From Prevotella sp. UBA3757 (lineage in GTDB: Bacteria > Bacteroidota > Bacteroidia > Bacteroidales > Bacteroidaceae), in the NCBI GenBank assembly GCA_002371715.1, contig DFGF01000087.1, positions 1 through 26,723 on the forward strand: a DNA stretch of 26,723 bases, given 5' to 3'. Positions within the stretch are counted from its first letter, which is position 1. Every line of letters begins with the position of its first letter. This document shows positions 8,397 to 18,500 of this stretch, one piece after another. The position numbers and the translations under genes were made by a program. The notes under the pieces are model-generated. The model was not told the origin of the DNA. It saw only the letters and a list, made by a program, of their open reading frames with translations, and made no database searches.

Positions 8397-10448
8397 CTAT
8401 TTCTTCTCGTCAGGATAACTGATGCGGGTGTGGTAGACGGTCTTGAGTTTCTCAATCAGTACGGTTTTCGCATACTGGATGTCGCGGAAGGTCACAGGGC
8501 ACTCGCGGAAATAGCCGTCGGCCACCTGTGAATCAATAATCTTCTCCACCAGTTGCCGGATGCTCTGCTCGGTATAGTCGGGTAGCGAGCGCGAGGCAGC
8601 CTCCACGCCGTCGGCCATCATCAGACAAGCCTGTTCGCGGGTGTAGGGATTGGGGCCGGGATATGTGAACAGCAGGTCGTCGACGGGCTCGTCGGGGTGC
8701 TCGTTATGGTAGCGGATATAGAAGAACTTGGCCTTGCCCTGACCGTGGTGGGTGGAAATGAACTCACGGATGACCTGCGGCAGGTCGTACTTGTCGGCCA
8801 TTTTCAGACCTTCGGTGACGTGACTGATGATGATCTGTGCACTCTCAATGTCGGTCAGCATCTCGTGCGGGTCGATGCCCGACTGGTTCTCAGTGAAATA
8901 GATGGGGTTCGAGAGTTTGCCGATGTCGTGATACAGGGCACCGGTGCGTACCAGCTGTGCCTTGGCACCAATCTTGTTGGCTATCTCACCTGCCAGGTTG
9001 GCCACCTGAATGGAGTGGTTGAACGTGCCGGGGGCCACCTCACTCATGCGGCGCAGCAGCTCGTTGTTGGTATTCGACAGTTCGATGAGCGTGATGTCGC
9101 TGGTGAAACCAAACGTCTTTTCGATGAGGTAGAGCAGCGGGTATGCGAAGAGCAGCATGATGCCGTTGACGGCCAGGTAGTTATAGGGGGAATAGTCTAT
9201 CTTGCTCAGTGCGTCGGTGTTCATCCAGTCGAACGCCATATTGACAGCCATGGCCACGGCGGTGACGACGATGGCGGTCTTGAAGAGCTGTGAGCGCTGA
9301 CTGAGTTCGCGCAGCGAGCTGATGGCCACCAGACCGGCAATCATCTCGACGGCAATAAACTCGAAGGGGTGCTGCAGCATGACGGCACATATCAGCACCA
9401 TCGTGAAGTGGGTCATGAAGGCTGTACGCGAATCCATGAATACGCGGATGAAGATGGGCACCATGGCGTAGGGTAGGATGTAGACATGGATGAACGTGTT
9501 GCGCATAAACAATGCCGTGGCCACGGCAAAGATGACAATCAGTGCATAAAGCATCATGATGCTGCGCGGCTTGTCGAAGTAGTCGATGCGGTAGAGGCTC
9601 AGGTAGATGGTGAAGCAGAGCATGAGGATGGTAACATAGAGTATCTGGCCTATCAGTGACATCTGGTTTTGCGTGAGGTTCTGGTTGCGCCGGTCGTTCT
9701 CCTGCTTGAACGACTCGATGATGCGGTAGGTCTTCTCGGTCACGATGTCGCCACGGTCCACAATCTTCTGACCTTTCTGCACCAGGCCGCTGGCCAGGGC
9801 AATGCCTGACAACAGTTCGTCGCGGCTGGCCTCCGAACGCTCGCGGTCGTAGATGAGGTTGGGGACGATATAGTCGTTCAGGTTGCAGCGCTTCAGAATG
9901 GCACTCTGCGGTGCCAGTTTGGGATCCAGGAACAACTGCTCGTAGGCCGTCTTGGCGGAGTACACCTCCATGATGTTGACACTGGCAGCTTCCTTGCCGC
10001 TGACCACGCGGATGGTCTTCGACGTGTCGCTGCGCAGCTCGCCGTACTCGCGTTGCTCCATGATGCCCTGGTCGTAGAGGCTGTGCAGGCGGTTGGAGAT
10101 GATAAACAGGTACTCGGCCGGCAGTCCGGGAATGCCCTGTGCCCAGTCCTTCATGAACTTATGGACCATCTGGTTCTCCGTCTCCTTATTGTATTTATAA
10201 TAAGGTTCGTACTCGCGCAAGATACTGTCACGCTCAGCCTTGATGATGACGTCCGACTTATAGACGGGGAAGTCGTAAGGGGCCGTGAAGTCGGCATACT
10301 TCCAAGGCTTGCCTTTCTCCACGTGGAAATAGGTACGGTTGTCGTGCGGCATAGACCAGATCACGATGCCTACGGAGGCCACCACCAGGGCTATCCTGAT
10401 GAGCATCCGGCGCCAGTATGGGTCCTTAATGATGTTGAAAGTACTCAT
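8397..10448 (-). CDS. 7TM-HD family phosphohydrolase (PgpH-like, probable c-di-AMP phosphodiesterase)
   Basis: A 683-aa inner-membrane protein. One N-terminal membrane segment (15-33) is followed by an extracytoplasmic region (about 35-265, 7TMR-HDED-like), a block of about seven membrane helices (265-445) and a cytoplasmic HD domain (460-665). HD residues visible are H478 (FNHSI), H507-D508 (YHDIGK), H543 (ISHV), H567-H568 (THHG) and D613 (MADGVE). Listeria PgpH, of the same layout, hydrolyses c-di-AMP; activity here is inferred. The ATG sits 20 bases after a TATCTTTG -7 box. It is divergent from gltX. The ompP1 gene follows in the same direction, but 158 bp with its own promoter separate them. 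Confidence 0.88.
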   Translation of the reverse strand: MSTFNIIKDPYWRRMLIRIALVVASVGIVIWSMPHDNRTYFHVEKGKPWKYADFTAPYDFPVYKSDVIIKAERDSILREYEPYYKYNKETENQMVHKFMKDWAQGIPGLPAEYLFIISNRLHSLYDQGIMEQREYGELRSDTSKTIRVVSGKEAASVNIMEVYSAKTAYEQLFLDPKLAPQSAILKRCNLNDYIVPNLIYDRERSEASRDELLSGIALASGLVQKGQKIVDRGDIVTEKTYRIIESFKQENDRRNQNLTQNQMSLIGQILYVTILMLCFTIYLSLYRIDYFDKPRSIMMLYALIVIFAVATALFMRNTFIHVYILPYAMVPIFIRVFMDSRTAFMTHFTMVLICAVMLQHPFEFIAVEMIAGLVAISSLRELSQRSQLFKTAIVVTAVAMAVNMAFDWMNTDALSKIDYSPYNYLAVNGIMLLFAYPLLYLIEKTFGFTSDITLIELSNTNNELLRRMSEVAPGTFNHSIQVANLAGEIANKIGAKAQLVRTGALYHDIGKLSNPIYFTENQSGIDPHEMLTDIESAQIIISHVTEGLKMADKYDLPQVIREFISTHHGQGKAKFFYIRYHNEHPDEPVDDLLFTYPGPNPYTREQACLMMADGVEAASRSLPDYTEQSIRQLVEKIIDSQVADGYFRECPVTFRDIQYAKTVLIEKLKTVYHTRISYPDEKK

Positions 10449-10467
10449 GAGTTTGTGAATTTTGATG

Positions 10468-10475
10468 CAAAGATA
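10468..10475 (-). promoter_or_regulatory. -7 box for the HD phosphohydrolase gene
   Basis: TATCTTTG on the minus strand, 20 bases before the ATG. No TTG-like -33 box is seen at the expected distance, because that region is occupied by the ATAATTC heptamer array. Confidence 0.5.
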
Positions 10476-10479
10476 CGAA

Positions 10480-10514
10480 ATAATTCATAATTCATAATGC
10501 ATAATTCATAATAA
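10480..10514. repeat. Heptamer array between two divergent promoters
   Basis: Five units (ATAATTC, ATAATTC, ATAATGC, ATAATTC, ATAATAA) lie exactly between the -7 box of the HD gene and that of gltX, covering the -33 region of both. Confidence 0.85.
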
Positions 10515-10519
10515 TTTAG

Positions 10520-10527
10520 TAATTTTG
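10520..10527 (+). promoter_or_regulatory. -7 box for gltX
   Basis: TAATTTTG fits TAnnTTTG and lies 24 bases before the ATG at 10552. The -33 region is inside the heptamer array and is not recognisable. Confidence 0.5.
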
Positions 10528-10551
10528 CAGGCAAAAGTAGAAAAAATTGAT

Positions 10552-12084
10552 ATGTCAGAAAGAAGAGTAAGGGTGCGTTTTGCACCCAGTCCTACGGGAG
10601 CATTGCACATTGGAGGTGTTCGTACGGCATTGTATAACTATCTGTTTGCCCGCCAGCATGGGGGCGATTTGGTGTTCCGAATCGAGGATACCGACAGTAA
10701 TCGTTTCGTGCCCGGTGCCGAGGATTATATCATTGAGAGTTTCAAGTGGTTGGGCATCCGTTTCGACGAGGGTGTCTCGTTTGGTGGCGACAAGGGTCCT
10801 TACCGTCAGAGTGAGCGCCGCGACATCTATAAGAAGTATGTCACCCAGCTGCTGGACAACGGCAGGGCATATATTGCCTTCGATACACCGCAGGAGCTGG
10901 AACAGAAACGCCAGGAGATACAGAATTTCCAGTACGACTGCCATACGCGCCAGCAGATGCGCAATTCGCTGACCCTGCCCAAGGATGAGGTGGAGCGGTT
11001 GATAGCCGACGACCATCAGTATGTGGTGCGCTTCAAGGTGGAGGGTGGCCATGAGATACTGGTCAACGACCTGATACGTGGTGAGGTGCGTGTGAAGAGT
11101 GATATCTGCGACGACAAGGTGCTCTACAAGAGTGCCGACGAACTGCCTACGTACCATCTGGCAAACATTGTCGACGACCATCTGATGGAGATTACCCACG
11201 TCATCCGTGGCGAGGAGTGGCTGCCCTCGGCACCCCTTCACGTCATGTTGTATGAGGCCTTTGGCTGGGCCGACACCATGCCGCGGTTTGCCCATCTGCC
11301 CCTGCTGCTGAAACCCGACGGCAAGGGTAAGTTGTCGAAGCGTGACGGTGACCGCCTGGGATTCCCCGTATTCCCGTTGCGCTGGACGGACCCCAAGACG
11401 GGCGACGTGTCGCGCGGCTATCGCGAGGATGGCTATTTCCCCGAGGCTGTCATCAACTTCCTTGCCCTGCTGGGCTGGAATCCCGGTACCGAGCAGGAAA
11501 TCTTCTCGCTCGATGAACTGGTGCCCCTGTTTGATATCACCAAATGTTCGAAGGCCGGTGCGAAGTTTGCCTACGAGAAAGCCATCTGGTTTAATCACGA
11601 GTATATCCTCAAGAAGTCCAGTGAGGAGATTGCCGCACTCTTTGAACCTATCGTCCGTGAGCATTGTCCTGAGGAAACTTCAGAGCGCGTGCTTCAGGTG
11701 ACGCGCATGATGAAGGACCGCGTCAGCTTCGTCCATGAGTTGTGGCCCTTGTGCTCGTTCTTCTTTGTGGCTCCCACCGCATACGACGAGAAGACGGTCA
11801 AGAAGCGCTGGAAGGAAGATAGTGCCCGGCAGCTCACCGAACTGATTGGCGTCCTGGAGGGTATTGACGATTTCTCGCTGGAAAATCAGGAGCGCATCGT
11901 GCATGCCTGGATAGAAGAGAAAGGCTATAAGCTTGGCAACATCATGAACGCTTGGCGACTGACCCTCGTGGGCGAGGGCAAGGGTCCCGGCATGTTTGAC
12001 ATCTCTGCCTTCCTGGGTCGTGAGGAGACCATCCGTCGTATGCACCGTGCCATTGACGTGTTGGAAGCCCCGCAGGGGCAATAG
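10552..12084 (+). CDS. gltX: Glutamyl-tRNA synthetase
   Basis: A 510-aa class I aminoacyl-tRNA synthetase that charges tRNA-Glu. It begins MSERRVRVRFAPSPTG, with the HIGH-type motif HIGG (19-22) and the KMSKS-type motif KLSKR (260-264). The C-terminal half is the helical anticodon-binding region. Length is typical of the family. The ATG at 10552 was chosen because an upstream in-frame start would fall inside the -7 box. It is the first of four plus-strand genes with gaps of 10, -1 and 23 nt (gltX, waaA, AsmA-like, PEP-synthase-like) that probably form one transcript to the terminator at 18543-18576. Confidence 0.96.
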   Translation: MSERRVRVRFAPSPTGALHIGGVRTALYNYLFARQHGGDLVFRIEDTDSNRFVPGAEDYIIESFKWLGIRFDEGVSFGGDKGPYRQSERRDIYKKYVTQLLDNGRAYIAFDTPQELEQKRQEIQNFQYDCHTRQQMRNSLTLPKDEVERLIADDHQYVVRFKVEGGHEILVNDLIRGEVRVKSDICDDKVLYKSADELPTYHLANIVDDHLMEITHVIRGEEWLPSAPLHVMLYEAFGWADTMPRFAHLPLLLKPDGKGKLSKRDGDRLGFPVFPLRWTDPKTGDVSRGYREDGYFPEAVINFLALLGWNPGTEQEIFSLDELVPLFDITKCSKAGAKFAYEKAIWFNHEYILKKSSEEIAALFEPIVREHCPEETSERVLQVTRMMKDRVSFVHELWPLCSFFFVAPTAYDEKTVKKRWKEDSARQLTELIGVLEGIDDFSLENQERIVHAWIEEKGYKLGNIMNAWRLTLVGEGKGPGMFDISAFLGREETIRRMHRAIDVLEAPQGQ

Positions 12085-12094
12085 TAGGGCCTTT

Positions 12095-13378
12095 ATGTAT
12101 AATCTGATTATATATCTCTATCAGTCAGGCGTCATCATGGCGAGTCTCTTCAGCGAGAAGATTCGCAAGATGTGGCGCGGCGAGCGTGAGGCTATCCATA
12201 TACTGAAAGCTCAGGTAGACCCTAATGCCCGTTACGTCTGGTTTCATGCTGCTTCGCTGGGTGAGTTCGAGCAAGGCCGTCCGCTCATCGAGCAGCTGCG
12301 CCGCGAACACCCGGAATACAAGGTTCTGCTCACCTTCTTCTCGCCTTCGGGTTATGAGGTGCGCAAGAATTACGAAGGTGCCGACATCATCTGCTACCTG
12401 CCTCTCGACACCATCAGCAATGCCCGCCGCTTCCTGCGTACTGTGCGGCCCGTGATGGCTTTTTTCATCAAGTATGAGTTCTGGTATAACTACCTGCACA
12501 TCCTGCGCCACCGTGGCGTGCCTGTCTATAGCGTGAGCAGCATCTTCCGTCCGGGCCAGATATTCTTCCGCTGGTACGGTCGGCAGTATGCCCACGTCCT
12601 GAAGTGTTTCACGCATCTGTTCGTCCAAAACGAGGTGAGCCGTGAACTGCTGGCCACCATCGGCATCACCAATGTCAGCGTGGTGGGCGACACGCGTTTC
12701 GACCGTGTGTTGCAAATCAAGGAGGCCGCCAGACAATTGCCCGTTATCGAGCAGTTCCTCGGCGTACACGGAGAGTCAGGAGTGCAGGAGCACGAGAATA
12801 CTTCAAAGGTCTTTGTGGCCGGCTCTTCATGGCAGCCCGATGAGGACATCTTTATTCCCTTCTTCAAGGACCATCGCGACTGGAAACTCATCATTGCACC
12901 GCACGTCATCGGCGAGGACCATCTGCAGCAGATTGAGAAACAGCTCGACGCCATCGGATTCAGCCATGTGCGCTACACCCAGATTGTCAACTCTCAACTC
13001 TCAACTGTCAACTGTCAACTGTCAACTGTCAACTCTCTCATCATCGATTGCTTCGGACTCCTCAGCAGCATCTATGGCTATGCCGATGTGACCTACGTCG
13101 GGGGTGGCTTCGGCGTGGGCATCCACAACACGCTTGAGGCTGCCGTATGGGATGTGCCGGTCATCTTCGGTCCCAATAACCAGCGTTTCCAGGAGGCCCA
13201 GGGACTGAAAGCCTGTGGCGGTGGACTGGAGATTGAGTGTGCCGACGACTTCCAGCGCATCATGCAGCACTTCATCAGTGACCCGCAGACCATCCGGGAG
13301 TCAGGGCAACAGTCTGGTCGCTTTGTCTCCACGATGACGGGAGCTACGCGTAGAATCCTTGATAGCATTCAACTTTGA
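12095..13378 (+). CDS. waaA: 3-deoxy-D-manno-octulosonic acid (Kdo) transferase
   Basis: A 427-aa GT-B glycosyltransferase (GT30) that adds Kdo from CMP-Kdo to lipid A precursor at the cytoplasmic face of the inner membrane. It shows an N-terminal membrane anchor (1-15), the acceptor-side motif WFHAASLGEFEQ (49-60) with the likely catalytic glutamate, SVVGDTRFDRV (195-205), AGSSWQPDE (242-250), IAPHVIGEDH (267-276) and the CMP-Kdo-side motif YVGGGFGVGIHNTLE (334-348). Residues 298-313 are encoded by seven heptamer repeats, inserted between the HVRY strand and LIIDCFG. The insertion keeps the frame and all motifs are intact. It starts 10 nt after gltX; its stop overlaps the next ATG (ATGA-type overlap). 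Confidence 0.94.
   Translation: MYNLIIYLYQSGVIMASLFSEKIRKMWRGEREAIHILKAQVDPNARYVWFHAASLGEFEQGRPLIEQLRREHPEYKVLLTFFSPSGYEVRKNYEGADIICYLPLDTISNARRFLRTVRPVMAFFIKYEFWYNYLHILRHRGVPVYSVSSIFRPGQIFFRWYGRQYAHVLKCFTHLFVQNEVSRELLATIGITNVSVVGDTRFDRVLQIKEAARQLPVIEQFLGVHGESGVQEHENTSKVFVAGSSWQPDEDIFIPFFKDHRDWKLIIAPHVIGEDHLQQIEKQLDAIGFSHVRYTQIVNSQLSTVNCQLSTVNSLIIDCFGLLSSIYGYADVTYVGGGFGVGIHNTLEAAVWDVPVIFGPNNQRFQEAQGLKACGGGLEIECADDFQRIMQHFISDPQTIRESGQQSGRFVSTMTGATRRILDSIQL
12987..13035 (+). repeat. Seven-copy heptamer array inside waaA
   Basis: Seven units TCAACTC or TCAACTG over 49 bp, the same copy number and nearly the same unit as in priA. It encodes a serine, asparagine, glutamine, leucine, valine and threonine stretch between two beta-strands of the second Rossmann domain. 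Confidence 0.95.
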
Positions 13379-15492
13379 TGAAAGGGAAATTATTAATCAT
13401 CCTCAAGGTGTTCGGAGGACTGACAGCCTTTTGCCTGTCAATGGTGGCAGGAGCAGTATTCCTGCTGAATACGGAAGCTTTTCAAAACAAGTTGCTGCAC
13501 CGTGCCACGCGTCTGTTGTCCGAGAAACTCCAGACACGCGTAGAGATTGACAGCATCAGCATCGGACTCTTCTCGCAGGACGTCAACCTCTACGGTCTTG
13601 ACGTCGAGGACCTGCAACAGCGTAAGATGCTGCAAATGGATCACCTGTCGGTCAGCGTCAGCCTGTGGCCGTTGCTCCAGCGCGAGGTGTGCATCACCAA
13701 TGCCGCCGTCGATGGTGTCAGGGCTCAGATTCATACGCGACCGGATTCCGCTGCCAACTATCAGTTCATCATCGATGCCTTCCGCAAGGATTCCACCAAG
13801 GTGAAGACAGACACCGTGGCGGCAGATAGCACGAAGAAAAAGGAGAAGCTGACACTGAACCTGAACAAGCTGACGCTGAGCCATGTCGATGTCACCTTCA
13901 ACGACCAGGGCTACCACCTGGAGGAACTGCTTTACAAACGGAAGGGTAGCCAGCAGACGGCCACCATCAGCGACCTGCAGCGCTCGTGGGTCAGCCATAC
14001 CAAAAAGGGTGATGTGGACAACCGTCTCACCGTCGGCAACCTCATCCTGTGGGACGATGGTAGCAGCCAGCGTGCTGAGGTCGTCGACCTGCATTTCCTG
14101 ACGGATAATCACCTGCCCCGGAAAAATACGGGGAAACCGAAGCGCGGCTTCTTTGACGCTGGCCATTTCGATGTCAGCGCCAACCTGAAAGCCGATATTA
14201 CCAGCATTCGCAAGGACAGTATTGTGGCTGCCATCACTCAGTGTTCGGCTGTAGACCGCGGTTCCGGCCTGACGGTCAAGTCGTTGACGACGAAGGTGCT
14301 TGTGGCCAACGGCGTGGCGCATCTCTCCGATGTCGACATCCGCCTCCAGCAGTCGCAACTGAAGTTTGCCAAGGCCACCGTCCAGCTGCCCAGCAAGAAG
14401 CAGCAGCGTGCGCTTGCCTTCTCCACATCGCCCATCACCGGTCGTGTCATCCTTCAGGACATTGCACGGCCGTTTGCACCGGTATTGTCGAAGTTTACCA
14501 TCCCGCTGTCGCTGCGCACCACCTTCAGCGGCAATGCCGAGGAACTGCGGTTCGATCATGTCAGCGTCGGCACCACCGACAAGCTGCTGGCTGTCAGTGC
14601 TCAGGGCAGCATTACCGGCCTGAAGGACAAACACCAGTTGGCGGTGCGCTTCCATGTCAACAAGATGACGGCCCGACAGAATATTCCCGAGCGCATCATC
14701 AACCAGTTCCCGGTCAAGAAATTCATGATGAAGCAGCTGGGCCGTCTGGGCACCATCACCTATACTGGCGACTTCAGCGTGCTCTATAAAAAAGAGGTGT
14801 TCCAGGGCCTGCTGAACACTCAGGGCGGTGCCATCGATTTCGACCTCACCCTCGACGAACTGAACAAGTATGTCTTAGGTACGGCACGCACCAAGAACTT
14901 CCAGTTAGGCCAGGTCATGGATATGCCCGACCTCGGGGCCATTGCCTGCAAGGCCGACTTCCGTTTCGACATTTCCAAGCCTCGAACCGCCCTGATGCGC
15001 CGCAAGAAGGGTGGCAAACTGCCCATCGGCAGTGTTGATGCAGAGGTCTATGAAGCAGCCTATAAGAAAATCAAGGTACGCAATGTCGTGGCTCACCTTG
15101 TCAGTGACGGTGCCGTGGCCGATGGTAACATTGAGGTGAAGGGCGGTCGTGTCGATATGCTCTGCTCTTTCTCGTTCACCAATACCAACGAAATGCGGAA
15201 GACCAAGATCAAGCCTGGCATACGCTTTCACAAACTCTCCGATGAGAAACGTGCCGCCAAGGAGGAACGAAAGGCTGCCAAGAAAGCCGCCAAGGAGCAG
15301 GAACGTGCTGCCAAGGCTGAAGAGCGTGCCGCCAAACGCGCCGCCAAGGAGGAACAGAAGGCGGCTAAGCAGGCCGCCAAGGAGCAGGAACGTGCTGCCA
15401 AGCGTGCCGCCAAGGAGGAGCGCAAGGCCGTCAAAGCTGCTGCCAAGGAGGCGAAGCGTGCTGCCCGCGAGGCTGCAAAGTCGTCCGAATAA
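13378..15492 (+). CDS. AsmA-like envelope protein with a long Lys/Ala/Glu-rich tail
   Basis: A 704-aa protein with one N-terminal membrane anchor (about 5-30) and a long extracytoplasmic beta-rich region resembling AsmA-family proteins, with the characteristic early segment of the type RLLSEKLQTRVEIDSISIGLF. AsmA-like proteins form repeating beta-groove bridges implicated in lipid movement between membranes. Residues 622-704 are a highly charged helical tail built from 11-residue repeats (KAAKxAAKEQE-type). The tail is at the far end from the membrane anchor. It overlaps waaA by one base, which links it to outer-membrane lipid assembly by context. The family call is moderate; function is not known for this protein. 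Confidence 0.72.
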   Translation: MKGKLLIILKVFGGLTAFCLSMVAGAVFLLNTEAFQNKLLHRATRLLSEKLQTRVEIDSISIGLFSQDVNLYGLDVEDLQQRKMLQMDHLSVSVSLWPLLQREVCITNAAVDGVRAQIHTRPDSAANYQFIIDAFRKDSTKVKTDTVAADSTKKKEKLTLNLNKLTLSHVDVTFNDQGYHLEELLYKRKGSQQTATISDLQRSWVSHTKKGDVDNRLTVGNLILWDDGSSQRAEVVDLHFLTDNHLPRKNTGKPKRGFFDAGHFDVSANLKADITSIRKDSIVAAITQCSAVDRGSGLTVKSLTTKVLVANGVAHLSDVDIRLQQSQLKFAKATVQLPSKKQQRALAFSTSPITGRVILQDIARPFAPVLSKFTIPLSLRTTFSGNAEELRFDHVSVGTTDKLLAVSAQGSITGLKDKHQLAVRFHVNKMTARQNIPERIINQFPVKKFMMKQLGRLGTITYTGDFSVLYKKEVFQGLLNTQGGAIDFDLTLDELNKYVLGTARTKNFQLGQVMDMPDLGAIACKADFRFDISKPRTALMRRKKGGKLPIGSVDAEVYEAAYKKIKVRNVVAHLVSDGAVADGNIEVKGGRVDMLCSFSFTNTNEMRKTKIKPGIRFHKLSDEKRAAKEERKAAKKAAKEQERAAKAEERAAKRAAKEEQKAAKQAAKEQERAAKRAAKEERKAVKAAAKEAKRAAREAAKSSE
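15246..15480 (+). repeat. 33-bp-period coding repeat for an alpha-helical tail
   Basis: Units encoding RAAKRAAKEEx, KAAKQAAKEQE and similar 11-residue repeats, built from GCCGCCAAGGAG-like DNA words. At least five 11-residue units and one 7-residue unit are seen. This pattern predicts a long single helix or right-handed coiled coil. Confidence 0.8.
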
Positions 15493-15515
15493 CTAATAAT
15501 GATAGTGACGTATAT

Positions 15516-18500
15516 ATGAGTTCAATACCGCAAGAGTTCAACAACTTCTTCCTCAAGGACGTGTCGTTTGTCAACCTGATGACGCGGCGCATCTTTAACG
15601 TTCTGATCGTTGCCAATCCCTACGATGCCTTCATGCTTGAGGACGACGGGCGTGTCGACGAGAAAATCTTCGACGAATACATGGAACTGGGTATGCGCTA
15701 TCCCCCCACGTTCACCCAGGTGTCGACGACCGAGGAGGCCAGCAGTGTGCTGCAGACCACGGATATCGACCTGGTCATCTGTATGCCCGGCAATGCGGAC
15801 AACGACGCCTTTGCCGTGGCGCGCGATGTCAAGGAGATGGCTCCACAGATTCCTTGCGTGGTGCTCACCCCGTTCTCCCACGGCATCACCAAGCGCATCG
15901 AGAACGAGGATATGTCGATTTTCGACTATGTATTCTGCTGGTTGGGCAATACCAATCTCATCCTGTCTATTATCAAACTGATTGAGGACAAGATGAACAT
16001 CGAGCACGACGTCAGGGAGGCCGGCGTACAGATGATTCTGCTCGTCGAGGATAACATCCGCTTCTATTCCAGCGTACTGCCCAACCTCTACAACTATATC
16101 CTCGCACAGTCTAAGAACTTCTCAACCGAGGCACTGAACCCGCATGCCGCCGCCCAGCGCAAGCGCGGACGTCCCAAGGTGGTGCTGGCCACAAACTATG
16201 AGGAGGCTATGGAGTGGTATGAGCGTTATCATGACAACGTGCTGGGTGTCATCAGCGATACGCGCTTCCCCCTACAGGCCCATGAGGGACGTCTCTCGCA
16301 CGTCGAGGAGGGCGATGCTGAGGCGGGTCTGAAATTGCTGCGCGAAATCCGGCGGCGCGATGAATACGTGCCGCTCATCCTGCAAAGTTCTGAAATCCAC
16401 AACCGCCAGAAGGCTGAACAGGAGAAGTTCCACTTCATCGACAAGAATTCCAAGAAGATGAATGTAGACCTGCGCCAGCTCATCGAGGAGCACATGGGCT
16501 TTGGCGACTTCGTGTTCCGCGACCCAGTGACGAAGCAGGAGGTGGCACGTGTCACGTCACTGAAGGAACTGCAGGACAAAATCTTCGACATCCCTGCCGA
16601 CTCCTTCCAGTATCATGTGTCACGCAATCACATGAGTCGTTGGCTCTGTGCACGCGCCATTTTCCCCGTCAGCCAGTTCCTGAAGACGGTGACATGGCAT
16701 AAACTCCAGGATCTTGACGCCCATCGCCAGATTATCTTCGACGCTATCGTCCAGTACCGTCGAATGAAGAATATCGGCATCGTGGCGGTCTTCGACCGCT
16801 TGAAGTTCGACCGCTATGCCCACTTTGCACGAATAGGCGAGGGCAGCCTCGGCGGCAAGGGGCGCGGTCTGGCATTCCTTGACAATATCATCAAGCGCCA
16901 TCCAGAAATCAACCAGTTTGAGAATGCCACCGTACAGATTCCCAAGACCGTCGTGCTCTGTACGGACTTCTTCGATGCCTTCATGGATAATAACAACCTC
17001 TGGGGCATTGCCTTGAGCGATGCCACTGACGAGGAAATCCTGCAACACTTTATGCGGGCGCAGCTGCCGGACTCGCTGATTGCTGACTTTTTCACGTTCT
17101 TCGATGCCGTCAAGGCACCTATTGCCGTGCGCTCGTCGTCGCTGCTCGAAGATTCGCACTACCAGCCTTTCGCCGGCATCTACAGCACGTATATGATACC
17201 GTATCTCGACGACAAATACGAGATGTTGCGCATGCTGGCCTGTGCCATCAAGGGTGTCTATGCCTCGGTGTACTATCGTGATTCGAAGGCATACATGACG
17301 GCAACGTCGAACGTCATCGACCAGGAGAAGATGGCGGTCATCCTGCAGGAGGTGGTGGGTTGCCAGTATGGCACGCGCTTCTATCCCACCTTCTCGGGCG
17401 TGTTGCGCTCACTGAACTACTACCCGATAGGCGACGAGCAGGCTGAGGAGGGTATCGCCTCCCTGGCCCTCGGACTGGGCAAGTACATCGTCGATGGCGG
17501 CCAGACACTGCGCGTCTCGCCCTATCACCCCCGTCAGGTACTGCAGACCAGTGAGATGGAGACGGCCCTCCGCGAGACACAGACGCGCTTCTATGCCCTC
17601 GACATGAGTCATGTGGGGGCCGACTTCAAGGTGGATGATGGTTTCAACATCCTGAACCTTCGTGTAAAAGAGGCCGACAAGGACGGCTCGTTGCAGGGCA
17701 TTGCCTCGACCTACGACCCCGTCGACCAGATTATACGCGACGGCATATACGAGGGGGGCCGCAAGGTCATCTCCTTCAGTGGCGTTTTGCAGCAAGACGT
17801 ATTTCCCTTGCCTAAAATCCTGCAACTGGCCCAACAGTTAGGGGCCGACGAGATGCGCCGTCCGGTGGAGATAGAGTTTGCCTGCAACCTGAGTCATCAT
17901 ACCTCTCAATCCTCACCTCTCACTTCTCAGTTCATGGGTGACTTCTATCTTCTTCAGATCCGTCCCATCGTTGACTCGAAACAGGTGCTCGACGAGGACC
18001 TGGCAGCCATTCCCGACGACCAGTGCCTGTTGCGCTCGCACAACTCGCTGGGCCACGGCATCTCCGAAGACGTCTGTGACGTGGTGTATGTCAAGACTCC
18101 CGATGACTTTACGGCAGCCAACAATCCCATGATTGCCGACGAGATAGAGCAAATCAACCGCCGCTTCCTGGCTGAGGACAAGAACTACGTGCTCATCGGA
18201 CCGGGACGCTGGGGGTCCAGCGACTACTGGTTGGGCATACCTGTCAAGTGGCCGCATATCTCGGCAGCGCGCGTCATCGTTGAGGCCGGCCTGAAGAACT
18301 ATCATGTAGACCCTTCACAGGGCACGCACTTCTTCCAGAACCTCACCTCGTTCGGTGTCGGCTACTTCACCATCAACACCTATACGGGTGACGGTGTCAT
18401 GCAGACGGAACTGCTCGACAGCATGCCGGCTGTCGAGGAGACGCGCTTTGTGCGCCATGTGCGTTTCGAAAAACCGCTTAAAATCATGATGGACGGCAAG

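Noticed and set aside
12769..12800. GGAGAGT CAGGAGT GCAGGAG series in waaA as another heptad array
   Set aside because: The units do not keep phase or sequence beyond two copies, and WaaA loops are variable here.
16150..16185. AT-hook-like RKRGRPK in the PEP-synthase-like protein
   Set aside because: It lies inside a receiver-like domain next to a conserved VVLAT strand, so DNA binding is unlikely and the match is probably coincidental.
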